Shown here piece after piece: positions 1-12,165 of a stretch of DNA of 64,000 bases. How positions within the stretch are numbered: the stretch's first letter is position 1; every line of letters begins with the position of its first letter. The DNA is from Desarmillaria ectypa (taxonomy: Eukaryota > Basidiomycota > Agaricomycetes > Agaricales > Physalacriaceae). The stretch is from the NCBI GenBank assembly GCA_030407005.1, contig JAUDYN010000004.1, forward strand, positions 620,001 through 684,000, given 5' to 3'. Position numbers and translations under genes: made by a program. Under the pieces are notes generated by a model. That model was not told the DNA's origin. It saw only the letters and a program-made list of their open reading frames with translations, and did not search any database.

Positions 1-433
1 CCAGTACAGTGTCCAAACAGTTCATAACAAGCATGTCCCAATAGCAATAATCTCTATAACTGTGCATGCAGTGTGCTGAGAATAATAGTGAGTAAGCCTA
101 ATAGAAATAACATGGGTCACAGCATATAATGCATAGACTAGACCATCTTCACAAGTTAACCATTCAGTAAATGACTTGACTATGAGGTCATCACAGTCTG
201 TCCTGCTTGAGTCATCCTGACTTCATGAGTAATCCAACAGGTAAGTGATGTATCAGTGATGAAGGCATAGTTGGCATGCCTATAGTGTATGTGATCCTCT
301 TGCTAGTCATATGGTGGGTATAGATAAGATGTTGATGAGGAATAGATATTCAGATAGTGGATTGATAAGATAGGCACCCATGATAAGATAAGATAGCAAA
401 GATTGTGAAGTGAAAGGCAGAAAAATCATAACA
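1..433 (-). repeat. Partial LTR-like end, gypsy family
   Basis: The right end (382-433) carries the family's LTR terminus: tandem GATAAGATA boxes, an A-rich stretch, ATAACA, then TTACCC, which is the start of the complement of the polypurine tract. The left part does not clearly match the other LTRs and the start lies outside the window. The 133 bases to 566 hold nothing I recognise. Confidence 0.35.
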
Positions 434-566
434 TTACCCATTCATCCATCACTCATGGTAGCACTCTTGCATTGTTTGAGGGACTGTAAATTTGTGATTG
501 ACTTTTATCTGAATTGACAACATATCAGTGCTTCAGCCCCAGCTCCTCAAACATGGTGCCATACTT

Positions 567-961
567 TGTTGTGGCCCAGTCTAACATGTGATCTTGGGAC
601 TGTGCATCACTCTTAGGCTGTCTCATATTCAGACAATCACCCATGGTAAGAGGATGGCTTGGTCTTTGGAGGAGTGTAAAAGAAGGTATATAGATTGAAT
701 TTAGTCAAAAGATAGAGAGTATGTACAACAACTACTCTACTTATATATGAAAAGCATCAGGTTATTAATAGGTGAAATGATAGTATGCATGCATGCAACC
801 ATAAGAGTCATGGGATAAAGGTCCAATTGTGGTGAGACTATTAGGAATGGATGAGATGTGAGAGGTCTGTTAGGACTGAATGATGGTATTTTGGTTGACT
901 TGTTGATGATGTGTGAGTGACATGACATGAAACAAGATAAGATAATGGAAAAATTGTAACA
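567..961 (-). repeat. 3' LTR of gypsy element A
   Basis: A 395-bp LTR starting TGTTGTGG and ending TTGTAACA. In element sense it has GATA boxes near its U3 start (936-944) and a TATATAAGTAG-type TATA motif (about 733-749, complement). It is followed at 962 by the complement of a polypurine tract and the end of pol, so this is the 3' LTR of a minus-strand copy. It belongs to the same LTR subtype as 61477-61869. Confidence 0.85.
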
Positions 962-993
962 TTACCCCCTTGTTAAAGCAGTCATCCCAATTA

Positions 994-2937
994 CTAAGGT
1001 TCTTCTTCAGGGGTTTCAAGTTGTGATTCTGCTTGCTTGATCCAATATTGATCAATCAGGTGTTTCCATATGTCTTTGTCTGGATTAATGATCTATTTTT
1101 CAAGTCCATCCTTGCATTGGGCTAAGTATGTGATATCATCATTTTTGGAATATTTGTGGTCAAGTAGTTGAGTCATGGCTTTGTCCTTGGTTATGATTTG
1201 GGTAGTGTGTAGAGCTCAGTTAACATTTGCTTTGTACTCCATAATCACATTCTTGGCATTGGTCATTTCCATTTCTCAGACCCAGGAATTATGTTCCCTA
1301 GTCCACCCTTTTCATTTGACCAGATAGTTGATGACTATTCTTAATGGTTGTCCTTTCTTTGCTCACACTCATTGAGTGTGAGAATCTACTACTTCTTCAA
1401 TTTCATATTCTTTCTTCCCATCGATGAGGTTGGGGGGAGGAGGAGGTGTTTGATGTTGATTCATGAATGAAGGTGCAATGTAAGAGGTCAACAATTTCTT
1501 GTGGAACCTGGGATGTATCTTCCAGTGTGGCAGTAATTTTAGTTTGTATGCCACTACTTCTGCCTTTTTGAGGATTTTGAATAGTCCTATTCATTTATCA
1601 TCAAGTTTTTTCTTTGGTTGAGAAAGGTGGAGATTAGCTGTATCAAGCCATACTTTATCACCAATTTGATACTGATGAGTTGGTTGCTTTTTTTTGTTAT
1701 ATTGCACCTTCATTTGCACTGCTGCTTTCTCCAAGGCATTATGAACTTCCTTGTGGACTTGGGCCATAGTTTCTGTGAATTCTATGGTGGAGGGATTAGC
1801 AAATTGAGTTTTTTACATGGAATTGGGAATGAGGTGGGAATTTCTTCCATACAGAACCATGAACAGGCTTTTTCCAGTCACTGAGTGCACTCAGTTATTG
1901 TGTGCAAATTCTGCAAGTGGTAACCATTCGATCCAATCAGTTTGTCTGTGATTGATGAAGATCCATAGGTATTTTTCAATTTCCTGATTAGCCTGCTCTA
2001 TCTGTCTGTCAGTCTGTGGGTAATAGGCCATGGATGCATTTTGGGTGATATCCAACATTCTGTAGAGTTCTTTCATGAATGCAGATACAAATTGAGGTCC
2101 TTGGTCAGAAATAATGACTTGTGGCATTCCATATTTTGCATAGACATGATTTTGGAGTATATAGGCCCATTCTTCAGTGGACAATTCTTTGTGGTAAGGG
2201 ACAGGAATGATGTTTTTTGAGAATTGATTGACAATGACAAGTAGGGCATTATAGCCTTCTGACTCCAGGAGTCTGGTGATCATGTCAACTGAGATATGGG
2301 TCCAAGAGGCATCTGGGATTGCATTGGGATAGAGGGGAGCAGCCTTTGCTTGCATATTGCTTTTGGTCCTCTGACATACTTCACACCCCTTGATGTAAGT
2401 TTCTATGTCTTTTTTCATCTTGGGCCACCAATAGTCCCATAGGATTAGTTCAATGGTTTTAGTGATTCCAGGATGTCCAACAACTATATGATCATGATGT
2501 TGGGCAATGATTTCCCCTCAAAGAGATTTGTTTCTGGATATATAAATGCATCCCTCATACCATAGCAATCTATCTTCCTGAGTGATTCCTCATTCATGGT
2601 TAAGGGATTTTTCAATCACTTGATCCCATTGGGTTCTTGACCAGGTTGCATCTCTTATATGTGTGGTTTGTTTGTTCATGGTGGGCAAAATGAGTGCTCA
2701 AAAGTGTTCTGGGGATAGAACAACAATGTCTTGGTTGTCTTCCTTCCTTTGATCATGATCATCACATCTACTGAGTAGATCTGCCTTCTTGTTTGCCATT
2801 CCAGCCTTGTGTTGGAGAATAAAATGATATTCTGCCAATTCAGTGACCCATCACACTTGTTGGTGGTTCAACTTTTGGGGTTTTCTGAAATACTAGAGGT
2901 TCTGATGATCCATCCAGATTTTGATCTCTTCTTTAGT
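994..2937 (-). pseudogene. Pol 3' fragment of element A (RNase H tail, integrase, chromodomain)
   Basis: Reading on the minus strand from 2937: the RNase H C-terminus, then an integrase core (1891-2418) with the zinc-binding CxxC (CEVCQRTKS), DDE residues in SVDM, SDQGPQF and the Q-x-E of QANQEIEKYL. A proline-rich linker with WKIHPRFHKKLL follows (1369-1594), then a chromodomain (about 1190-1345, degraded KGWTREHNSWV). The frame ends at a TAG (994-996) after EEEP. Several stops and frame changes make it non-functional. The integrase Arg codon found as CGA in copy G is CAA here. Identification rests on family motifs. Confidence 0.85.
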
Positions 2938-3353
2938 TGTTACAGCCCTGTCTAGCACATGACTTGGGACATAAGCTGCACTCTTTAGGCTGTCTCGCAT
3001 TTGGACAATCACCCATTAATAAGAGTTAGGCTAAGTCTTCAGTGTAGTGAAATAAAAGATATATGAATGCAATTTAGTCAAAAGATAGAGTACAAGTGTG
3101 AAAACTACTCTACTTATATATGAAAAGTACAGTGTTATTAATAGCTAAAATGATGAGGTTTATGAGGAAACCTTGAGGAAGTTGGGTGATTGTAGTCCAA
3201 TAGGAATGAATGAGGGTGATAATCATAGTGAAATGGGGTGGTTGTCAGTGAATACATTGATATGAGGTGTCGATGTTGTGATATGTTAGCAGATTAGATT
3301 GGATGTGTCATTGATATGACTGAATATGATAAGATAATGAAAAAATCATAACA
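2938..3353 (-). repeat. 3' LTR of gypsy element B
   Basis: A 416-bp LTR from TGTTACAG to CATAACA, with GATAAGATA at 3328-3336 and the TATATAAGTAG motif on the complement. It interrupts the RNase H region of element A and is followed by a new pol end starting at 3386. That order marks it as the 3' LTR of an element inserted into A. Its subtype matches 9247-9674 and 45730-46123. Confidence 0.85.
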
Positions 3354-3385
3354 TTACCCCCTTGTTAAAGCAGTTGTCCTGACTA

Positions 3386-6300
3386 CTAAGGTTCTTCTTC
3401 AGGGGTGTCAAGTTGTGATTCAATTTGACTGATCCAGTACTGATTAATCAGGTGTTTCCATGTGTTTTTGTCTAGCTTAATGATCCATTTTTGATATCCA
3501 TCCTTGCATTGAGCAAGATATGTGACATTGCCATTTCCAGAGTATTCGTGGTCCAGTATCTTGGTCACTACCTTGTTCTGGGTTACAATTTTGGTGTTGT
3601 ATAAGGTTTGGTTAACATTAGCCTTGTATTCCACAATCACTTCCATAATGTTCATCATCTCTGTTTCTCGGACCCAAGAGTTGTGTTTTCTTGTCCATCC
3701 TTTCCATTTGATGAGATAGTCTGTGACTTCTCTAGATGGTTGTCCCTGTTTGGCACATACTTGATGAGTGCAAGAGTCTAAAACTTCCTCAATTTCATAT
3801 TCTTCTTGACCATTGATGAGGTCCAGAGGAGAAGGCAGCAGTTGTTGTTGATTAGGGAATGAGAGCACAATATATGTAGTCAATAGTTTCTTATTGAATC
3901 GGGGATGTATCTTCCAATGGGGTGGCAACTTCAGCTTGTACACTGTTATACTAGATTTCTTGATGATCTCAAAAGGTCCAGTTTATTTGTCATCCAGTTT
4001 TTTCTTTAGTCATGGAAGATGGAGATTGGCCATATTGAGCCAAACTTTATCACCAACTTGGTATTCTTGAGGTAACTGTTTTTTCTTGTCATATTGTGCC
4101 TTCATTTGCACTGCTGCTTTCTCTAATGCATTGTAGACCTCCTTGTGGACTTTGGCCATGGTTTCTGTGAATTCTACTGCTGCTGGATTTGCAAAGTTGG
4201 TCTTTTGGATAGACTCAGGAATGAGTCAGGGGTTTCATCCATAGATGGTCATAAAAGGACTTTTGCCAGTTGCTGAATGGACTCAATTGTTGTGAGCAAA
4301 TTCTGTGAGTGATAACCATGCAATCCAGTTGGTCTGATAGTGGTTGACAAAGATTCAGAGGTATTTTTCAACCTCCTGATTGACCTGCTCTGTCTGTCCA
4401 TCAGTCTGTGGGTGATATGCAGTGGATGCATTCTGCATGATATTCAGCATCCAGTAAAGTTTCTTCATGAAGGCAGACATGAATTGAGGTCCTCAGTCAG
4501 AGATGACCACTTGTGGCATTCCATGTTTTGCATAAACATGATTTTGAAGCATAAGAGCCCATCCTTCTGCAGACAATTCTTCATGGCATGGAATGAGGAT
4601 TATGTTTTTGGAAAAACAATCCACAATGATGAGTAAGGTGTCATAGCCTTCTGATTCTGGAAGACCAGTGACCATATCAACTGAGATATGAGTCCAGGGA
4701 GTATTGGGAATAGCATTTGGGTGTAAGGGAGCTACTTTAGCATGAGTGTCACTTTTGGTTCTTTGGCATGTTTCACATCCCTTGATATATATTTTGATGT
4801 TCTTTTTCATCTTGGGCTACCAATATTCTCATAATATCAGTTCTTTGGTCTTGACTATCCCTGAATGTCCTGCCATGATATGATCATGGAATTGTGTGAT
4901 GATTTCCCCATGGAGGGATGCATCTTGAGGAATATAGATATGCCCATTGTACCATAGTAATTCTTCTTCCTTAGTGATTCCTCATTCATGGTTAAGGGAT
5001 TTCTTGATCCCTTAGTCCCACTGCTTCTTTTGTCTGGTTATGTCTCTTATAGGCATTGTTTGTTCTTCAGCTGTAGGCAGTATTAATGCCTGGAAGTGTT
5101 TAGGGGAAAGGATGACTATGTCTTGATTGTCTTCCTTTCCTTGATCATGATCATCTCATCAGCTAAGCAAGTCAGCCTTTTTGTTGGCAACTCTTGCTTT
5201 GTGTTGGAGGGTGAAATGGTATTCTGCTAGTTCTGTAACTCATCAAGCTTGTTGATGGTTTAGCTTCTGTGGTTTTCAGGAGTATTGGAGATTCTGATGA
5301 TCAGTCCAGATTTCAATAATCTCTTTGGTGCCCATGAGATAGTGACACCATTCTTCCAAGGCTAACATGATGGCCAGCAATTCTTTGTCATAAATTTTGT
5401 AATTATGTTCAGTGACCATCAATGCTTTGGACATGAATGCTACTGGTCTCCATTTGCCATCCTGTTCTTGGCTTAGGATAGCACCAATGGCTCTGTCACT
5501 CAAGTCGGCCTCTACTCAGAATTTTCCTTTATCTGAGGGAATTGTCAAGACAACATTTATAGTCATCAACCTTTTGAGTTGTGAAAATGCTTGTTCTTGC
5601 TCTATTCCTCAGGTCCAATCCACTTTTCCAGTTAGCTGAGTGAGGGGTCATATGATTTTGGAGTAGTCATGGATGAACATTTAGTAAAAGTTCATGAATC
5701 CTAAGAAGGATTGGAGTTCCTTCTTTTTCTTTGGAGTGGGCCACTCTGTGATTCCAGCAATTTTAATGGGGTCCATGTGGATTGTGTCTTCACTAATGAT
5801 GACTCCCAGGTATTCTGTCTTGAGTACCTCGAACTCGCATTTTTCTGCTTTGAGGAATAATTTGTTTTCTTGTAGCTGTTGGAGAACTTGTTGAACAATG
5901 ATTTGATGCTTGGATAAGGATTTTATGAATATGAGGATGTCATCAAAGTAAATGATTACTTTTCCTCCAGTGATGAGATCCTTAAAGATATCATTCATCA
6001 TCCATTGAAAGGTGGCTGGAGAGTTGGTAAGGCCAAGGAACATCACTATAGGTTTGAAGAGTCCTCAATTAATTCTGAATGTGGCTTTTTCATTGTCTCC
6101 TTCATGAATTCACACATTATTATATCCTCATTGTACATCCAGCTTAGAGAAGTATTTTGCTCCTCATAGTATGTTGATGAGTTTGGATATCAGTGGTAGT
6201 GAGTAACAATTCTTGATCATTATTTTATTGAGTTTTTGGTAATCCTGAACAGGGTGTAGAGAGCTGTCTTTTTTCTTGATGAAGAAGAAAGGAGAGGCAA

Positions 6301-8286
6301 AAGGGAATTTAGAGGGATGAATGCATCCCGAATCCAGGTTTTCATCCAGAAATTTATCCAGCTGTTCTTGTTCATTTCAGTTGAGCAGATAGACTTTGCA
6401 GTCTAAAGTCAATTTGGCATTGGGGATTAGCTCAATGGCATGATTCCAAGGTTTTCAATCTGGTAATTCATCAAAGCTTTCTTTAGAGAATAAATCTCTA
6501 AAGCTTTGATATTGAGGAGGTACTAGCTCCTCGAATGTTTTCTTTGGTTTTTCTGTATTTGTGGCTGCCACCAGTTTATTGGCATGATGTACAGCTTGTA
6601 GAATGATCTCTTCTTGCATATTGACTGCAAGAATAGTCTTGCCTTCTTCCAATTCTTCATCCCACCTATCTTTCTCATCAGAGTCAGGGAGAGTGAAATA
6701 ATTCTTGATGCAATGACATTGCCCAAAGGTAATTGATCCCATTTTCCAATTTACCAATGGGTTATGGCATTTAAGCCAGTCATGGCTCAAATATACCATT
6801 TTGGAATCCAAGTCTATGACCACTAGATCAATTTATTTGATATGGTCTCTGATCATCAATTGGAGTTCCACAAATTTGGTTATGTTGCCTGCTTTGTTAT
6901 GGGTTCTGTCTGCATTGTAGATGGGGATTGGAGTGGCAGCTTTTCTAGTATCCAACTGGTGTTATTGGACATAGGTTCAATTGATAGAGCTGCCAGTGCA
7001 ACTGCTATCCAACAATGTGTGGATTGTCAAAATCTTCTTTCCCATATAGGGAGCAAGTTGGATGTCTACCAGAAAGTCCCGTCTGGAACTTTTGGTATCA
7101 TAGATATATCAAATTGGTTCACAAAGTTTGTAGAGTTGCTCATATGTAGAGCTCTCTTTGGTGTTCAAGCTCTGGATGAGCTCATCGGTGATCTCTTTGA
7201 GTCATTTGGGGTGAACCCAAGTAGAAAGAATGGCTTTGGTGATGGCTAAATTTTTGTTGGTTTAGATAGTGCACAGAGTCCAGTCAACTCCAAAGGGCTT
7301 ATACCACATGTGATCAGATACCCCTGTGACCAGCAGGATTGAATGATTTGGTACCCCCTTATTAAATGGAATTTTAGTGGTTTTGGGCTTCAGAGTTGGT
7401 AAACTCAATTAGGATTGTTGTGCTTTCCAAATTAGGAATGCCATATCATCATTTTTATCAGGTACTTTGATGATAGTGGTTCTGTGAAACTGCCCCCTCT
7501 TTACCACCTGGGCACTAGCAGCTTCCCCCTGTTCTTCAGCTGTCACTACCACAGGTTGAGTGGAAGTCATGATACTGTCCTCTTCAGAGGTGTCAACATA
7601 GTCATCAGGGCCAGGTCCTGCCATGGTCACAATATCTGTTAACATCAGTATTTCAACTGACCCCTTCCCTTGGGCTGAGTCTGGCAGCATGAGACTTCCT
7701 TGTGAGATAGTGTGCCCTATACCAAGAGGGTATAGTGGCCCATCTCAAAGATCCAGGGACTTTTTTGGATCAGATGTCCTGCTCAAGATCAGATCCTCCC
7801 AGAAGTCCTGAGAGCTGACCTCTCTGATTGTTGTTCTTGAGGTCCCTTATGGCTGGGCTTGGTAAGCCATTCTATCCTCCACCAACCCTGGTGAAGTGTG
7901 GCTTGCTCTCTCAGAGAGGAGTGCAGGAGTGTACAGCATTGGGCCCTGCTTTCTTGCCCCAGCCCATAGTGTTACCTGCATATCCAGTAAGCTCTGCATA
8001 GCAAGCTCATTGGACTTTGGTGTTCCATCAGTACTATCTGATGGAACAGCCACTTTGTTGGAGGCTTGAGATTCTCTATAGATAATGGTATCAGCATCTT
8101 CTAGAATGATGTTGTACCTATTTTTATTCAATTCTTCAGCTTTCTTCAGTTTCAGAGTCTGTAACAAAGTTATATATTTTTTTGTTTTTAAATGTCCTAA
8201 TGCATGTATATAAGTCCAACTCATGGAAACTGAGGACTCACCACTGTAGGTATTGGTCAAGCAAGGGGAATTGAACTCTTGTCAAC
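3386..8286 (-). pseudogene. pol of element B (protease, RT, RNase H, integrase, chromodomain)
   Basis: Minus-strand order of domains: a variable Pol N-terminus (7847-8260) in the -1 frame relative to gag; protease about 6790-7080 with the active site read as LLDSSCTGSSIN (Gly to Ser); RT about 5681-6440 with an intact YFDD (5941-5955); RNase H 5276-5640 (AIGAILSQ); integrase about 4249-4860 with CxxC, SVDM and a TGA at 4493-4495 in place of the Arg of SDRGPQF; chromodomain about 3650-3760 (DYLIKWKGW) and the PEEEP end. The stop TAG is at 3386-3388. Multiple stops and frame changes show it is dead, although the RT catalytic box survives. Confidence 0.85.
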
Positions 8287-8289
8287 CTA
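8255..8289 (-). promoter_or_regulatory. gag-pol junction of B: UAG plus stem-loop
   Basis: The gag frame ends at TAG (8287-8289, minus) after a GTAAAAGTA context. An imperfect stem CAAGAG / CCCTTG with an 8-base loop follows directly, and the next well-conserved Pol reading frame is -1. The same arrangement occurs in C, E, G and H. A recoding role is inferred. In this copy the -1 frame has a TGA just after the UAG, probably a decayed CGA. Confidence 0.5.
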
Positions 8290-11203
8290 TACTTTTACCT
8301 TCTCAATTTTGGCTGTAGGCAGCACCACTTCATTAGTGGGCCCTACTGACTGAATGTCCTTGAAGTCCTTTCTCCTAGAACAATCCTTGGCTATGTGGCT
8401 CTTCTCGTTGCATCTAAAGCACCTTCCTTCTGCTTTTCATCAATTGGTCTTTATCAGTTGTCCCACCTCTCTATATGTCATCCATTAGCCCATACCTGAA
8501 TCCTGACTGGGACCAGTGTTGGCTGTCAGCTTTAGAGCTGAAAAACTTGTCACCCCAGTAGCAGCTTTGCCACTGGGATGATGTTGGGGGTTAGAATGGG
8601 AGCCTTTCTTCTGCCTATCCTAGAGAATTCTGGATGCTTGGTCAAATACCCACTTGCACTGTCATTCTTCATACATGTGCAAAATCCTTTCCTTCCACTC
8701 TGGATACATATGCAGAATATTGACACTCATATTGGAGATGAAGGTCATATAGGAGGTTGGTACTCCTAGTTGGACAGCCTTCACCATGGTGCCATACTCA
8801 TGCTCATTGGTTCTTTGGCCCACTAGTTTGGCCTCTTCTTTCAGCTTCTGGAAGTAATGGGAGGCAGGCTGCATTCCCATCCAGAGGTTGAATATCCACT
8901 TCTCATGGACTTCTTTGATTGCCAGGTCTTAGAATTGATGAGAGACTATATTGACAAAGTTCTCCCAAGACGGATATCAGAAGTGAGCTAGAGTCCTATT
9001 ATAGGCATTCTCAATCCAAAATTTAGGTCTCTTATAGACCCACCAATCTTTGGCAGCCCCCTCAAAGTGGAAGGTCATGAATAAGACCAGATATGATGGC
9101 AACTGGAAGAAATGACAGAACACTTTGAAATAAGTGATGCAATCACCTATGAAGCATTCAATGTCATCATGGTCCCCCTTGAATGGCTTCAGGGGCTGGA
9201 CAAGAATCAGCTTGATCCTCATATAGGGCGCATTGTTGGGGGCAATTGTTATGGCCCATCTTATACATGTGACTTGGGATGTAAGCTGTTTTCCTGGGCT
9301 GTTTCACATTTGAACAATCACCTGTTATTGGAGAGTTAGGCCTGGTCTTTGGTGTTGTGCAGTAAGAGGTATATGAATGGAATTTAGTTGAAAGATAGAG
9401 TACAACAGTGAAGTTTACTCTACTTATATACTATAAGTATGGTGTATATTAATAGATGAAATGATATGGTTCATGAGGAGACAGTACAGTTCATGAGAGG
9501 ACAGTGGGAGTCAGATGGATCATGATCCAATGAGAGAGAATGAGAGTTCCAGCTGGTGTGAACTGGGGTGGTGGTTGGTGAGTGTGTCAATATGAAGTGA
9601 ATACTATGGCTGATTAGATAGGATGAGTCATGGATATGACTCTAATAAGATAAGATAATAAAAAAATCATAACAGCAATCCTGATAGGATTGGGTAAGGG
9701 GTTGGGAGGATATCTTCCAGGGGGTGGTCTTGGGATCAAAAAGCAATCTGATCAGAGAGCAGGATATTCCCTGGGAGGTTCTGTCAGCCTTCCATGTTTG
9801 GGTTCTTTTTCCTTGTCATTTTTGCAGAGATAGTCTGCCATTTCTTTCCAGATAGCCTCCTCCTTAGTGAGTTCTTTGTGCATCTCCTTGATGTGCTGTT
9901 CCTTTTCAGCTAGGACAGACCTAGTCTGCTGCTGAAGTTCCTCCATTGTGGTAGAGGTTGACCCTGCAGGAGTGGTATTGGTTTCAGATTCTTTTCCTGC
10001 ACCTGTGAATAGAAGGCTACTATCTTGATAAGGGTGGTATCCTTGTTAACATACCTGACTGTATGGCAGTGAGTCAGGCAAAGGTTGTGGCTGTTGAGCC
10101 AGGGTATTGGGGGAATAGTTGGGATAATTCATGTATTGAGGCTGAGAGTGTCCCAGTCCCCCATAGTAGCTTGTTCCATATGTAAATTTATCAAAATTGG
10201 GCATTATGCCCATCCTCCTCCTGTCTGTTAACCTCCAGTCTTCAAAGCTGTTGAAGGGAGTGACTTAGCTCCTATTGTTCTGCCACTGTCTGAGGATGTA
10301 ACCCAGGTACCAGATCTCCTGCAGTGGAGGGGAAGAGGTTTTGATGCCAGTTGGCATGTATATGAGCCCAAATAGTGGTGCCTGAGTTGGATCCCATATG
10401 GGATCATCCCTGTTGAGTGCTAGCCACTCATCTATGTCTGGCCTAACCTTGGGCCAGCCTATATGGGCCTCAATGTCAGCTCATCAAAGGTTCCAGGCAG
10501 TGGCCCTGAAGGGGCCAAATAGGTCCTGATTAATATCAGAGAGCTCAGGCCAATTGTAGTCAGCCCTGTTGATGTTGAAGAGACTGTCAGAGGGAAAGAG
10601 AGCAGTTGGGGCTGAGGTGTCAAGTTCCCCATCAGAGTTGTTGGAGAGTTTGATGATGGGGAGAGATGAGGAGGACTCCATTCCTTCTCTTGGCCAGATT
10701 TCTCTATTATGGCCCCAGGGGCTGTAGAGGTGGTTTTGATCCATTTCTGGATCATTGAGGTATTGGTAGCTGAAATGGGAGCAGGACAGAGTTGGGAAGC
10801 AGAGATGGGAATATTGGGGCAGGAGGTCCTTGAACATAGCCCATATATTCCTTGCATATTCTTGGGTGGTAGTGGGGGGTTGTTCCACCCAGCTATTTAT
10901 TGTAAACTCCTCAGAGGAGGAGGGGTTGGTGAATCAGACCCAGGGGTGAGGGAGTAATTTCTCTTCCCTTGGTTCCATTTGGGTGAGGGAAGGCCTTCTG
11001 GGAAGGCCATATTGGGGGTGTCAGGGTGGGCAAGATGGTAATAGTGGTTGGGAGTGGTGGGGTTACTACTCTTGGCAGAGGAGGGTTTATAGTTCTTCTT
11101 TGTATTAGCATATAAAGAGCATGGTAAAAATTACAAGTAGTGTGGTGCTGCTGATTGCAATGCTGAGGGAGATGGTTTATTTGTTTTCATTCTGTTCAGG
11201 CAT
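8287..11203 (-). pseudogene. gag of element B (hydrophobic N-terminus, coil, capsid, zinc knuckle)
   Basis: It starts at ATG 11201-11203, 62 bp inside the 5' LTR remnant, with MPEQNENK followed by a hydrophobic segment (SSTTLLVIFTMLFIC). A stop stands before that segment and another after it, both where CAA would fit. Further on are a region with ARNIWAMF (about 10484-10888), a charged coil (9752-9946), and the capsid (about 8662-9240) with FEGAAKDWW. The CCHC zinc knuckle (about 8378-8421; CFRCNEKSHIAKDC) is the only fully intact knuckle among the copies. The solo LTR at 9247-9674 splits the capsid region. Gag would form the particle shell. Confidence 0.8.
9247..9674 (-). repeat. Solo LTR inserted in gag of B
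   Basis: A 428-bp LTR with perfect TGTTAT...ATAACA ends. It is flanked by the 5-bp duplication GCAAT at 9242-9246 and 9675-9679. Removing the LTR and one GCAAT rejoins the gag coding sequence, which then aligns with copy H (NPIxxxPxxA). It therefore arose by insertion followed by LTR-LTR recombination. GATAAGATA is at 9649-9657. Confidence 0.92.
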
Positions 11204-11265
11204 AAGGGTTTTTTGCTTTTTTTATGGCTGGCATAGAAGGAGCAGGTGGGGAATCTTTTGACTAA

Positions 11266-11284
11266 TGTTATGGTCCAGTCTAAC
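11266..11284 (-). repeat. Remnant of the 5' LTR of B (or A)
   Basis: TGTTATGGTCCAGTCTAAC lies just upstream (in element sense) of the gag leader. The LTR is cut after CTAAC by the LTR starting at 11285. Of its 19 bases, 17 match the start of the LTR at 567, so it may be the 5' LTR of A. Confidence 0.7.
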
Positions 11285-11532
11285 TGTTGGGATTTGAGAG
11301 TTGAGCCAAAATAATGGCAATCCAGCATTATGCCAAACTTGCTGATTAAGAGAGAAATATTAGGAAAGTTGTAGAAGATTCTAGTAAATTAGTATTTAGT
11401 ATATAAGTAGGTACAGTAGTGTACATCTGCATGCATTTGCAGAGCTCAGCCAAGTGCAATACTATTGGTCTGACACTGCGCATGTACTAACTGGGAATGA
11501 ACTGATTTATTCATCCCCTATTTTTTACAACA
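11285..11532 (+). repeat. 5' LTR of the TRIM-like element
   Basis: 248 bp from TGTTGGGATTTGAGAG to TTTTACAACA, exactly the length of the solo copy at 21388-21635. It contains AGTATATAAGTAGG, a likely TATA box. The left flank is CTAAC. No matching right duplication is visible because the 3' LTR is truncated. Confidence 0.85.
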
Positions 11533-11766
11533 CAAATGCATTTCCAGTCTTGTCATTTGCTTGACATCTTGATTGGCCACTGGTTACCAGGCCAAAGTTT
11601 GTCCTCCAGTTGGGATTGCAGAACTAACCATCTGTACCCAATTTAGTATTTCATCTACTTTTGCATGGAATTGTGTCTTAACAGGCCATCTGTTACCATT
11701 TGTGGAACTGCCAAAGTGTGACATAAGCCCTTGGGAGAAGGCAGCCAAAATTGTGATTGCCAGAAG

Positions 11767-12072
11767 TCCTTTCTAGGCAGGTGATCTGGGGAAAGTCACT
11801 GTAATCAGTCCTCTTTAGGTTGGTGCACGTACACTGGAAGTCCTCTTTAGACAGATGAAAAGTCCTTTCTAGGCCACTGTAATTCCTCTCTAGGTTGGTG
11901 CAAAGTGCAAAGTCAAAGTCCTTTTTAGGCCATCATAATTCCTCTTTAGGTAGACAAAGTGATTAAAAAGTCATTTTCATGCCACCATAAATCATCTCTA
12001 TGTAGGTGCAAGTTGTTAAAAGTCATTTCTATGCCACCATTCTGCCACTGTAATCTGTTTCCATGTTGGTGA
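11767..12072 (+). repeat. Five imperfect tandem repeats inside the TRIM-like element
   Basis: A unit of roughly 40-60 bp recurs five times, starting near 11767, 11862, 11918, 11971 and 12020. Each holds AGTCxTTTxTAGGC or a relative, then CCACTGTAAT, then TCTCTAGGTTGGTGCA or a relative. Spacing varies and later copies drift. No reading frame runs through it. Confidence 0.75.
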
Positions 12073-12165
12073 TCAATTGGTGATATCATTTGAAGGAAGT
12101 TGTTGGAAACCTCAAGATAAATTAGGTCATGGGTTAATGAGCCTGATGCCATCTTGAGGGGGAGT

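Larger units (their letters stand above)
567..2937 (-). mobile_element. Ty3/gypsy element A, 3' part
   Basis: This is the 3' end of a minus-strand chromovirus-like retrotransposon: 3' LTR, chromodomain, integrase and the tail of RNase H. It is cut at 2937, inside the RNase H coding region, where another LTR (TGTTACAG) begins. The remainder is either gone or merged with element B to the right. Confidence 0.85.
2938..11284 (-). mobile_element. Ty3/gypsy element B (decayed, nearly full internal region)
   Basis: A minus-strand element with 3' LTR, chromodomain, integrase, RNase H, RT, protease, zinc knuckle, capsid, Gag N-terminus and a 19-bp remnant of the 5' LTR (11266-11284). A solo LTR sits inside gag. 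The remnant 5' LTR resembles the A/I subtype more than this element's own 3' LTR. The right part may therefore derive from element A by recombination; this is an inference from only 19 bp. Confidence 0.8.

Noticed and set aside
1618..1884. Plus-strand open frames over minus-strand integrase linkers (also 4340-4636, 13235-13528, 55968-56231)
   Set aside because: They recur at the same place in several copies only because the gypsy coding sequence on the other strand is conserved.
11767..12072. CRISPR-like array
   Set aside because: The repeats are imperfect, not separated by equal unique spacers, and sit between retrotransposon LTRs in a eukaryotic sequence.
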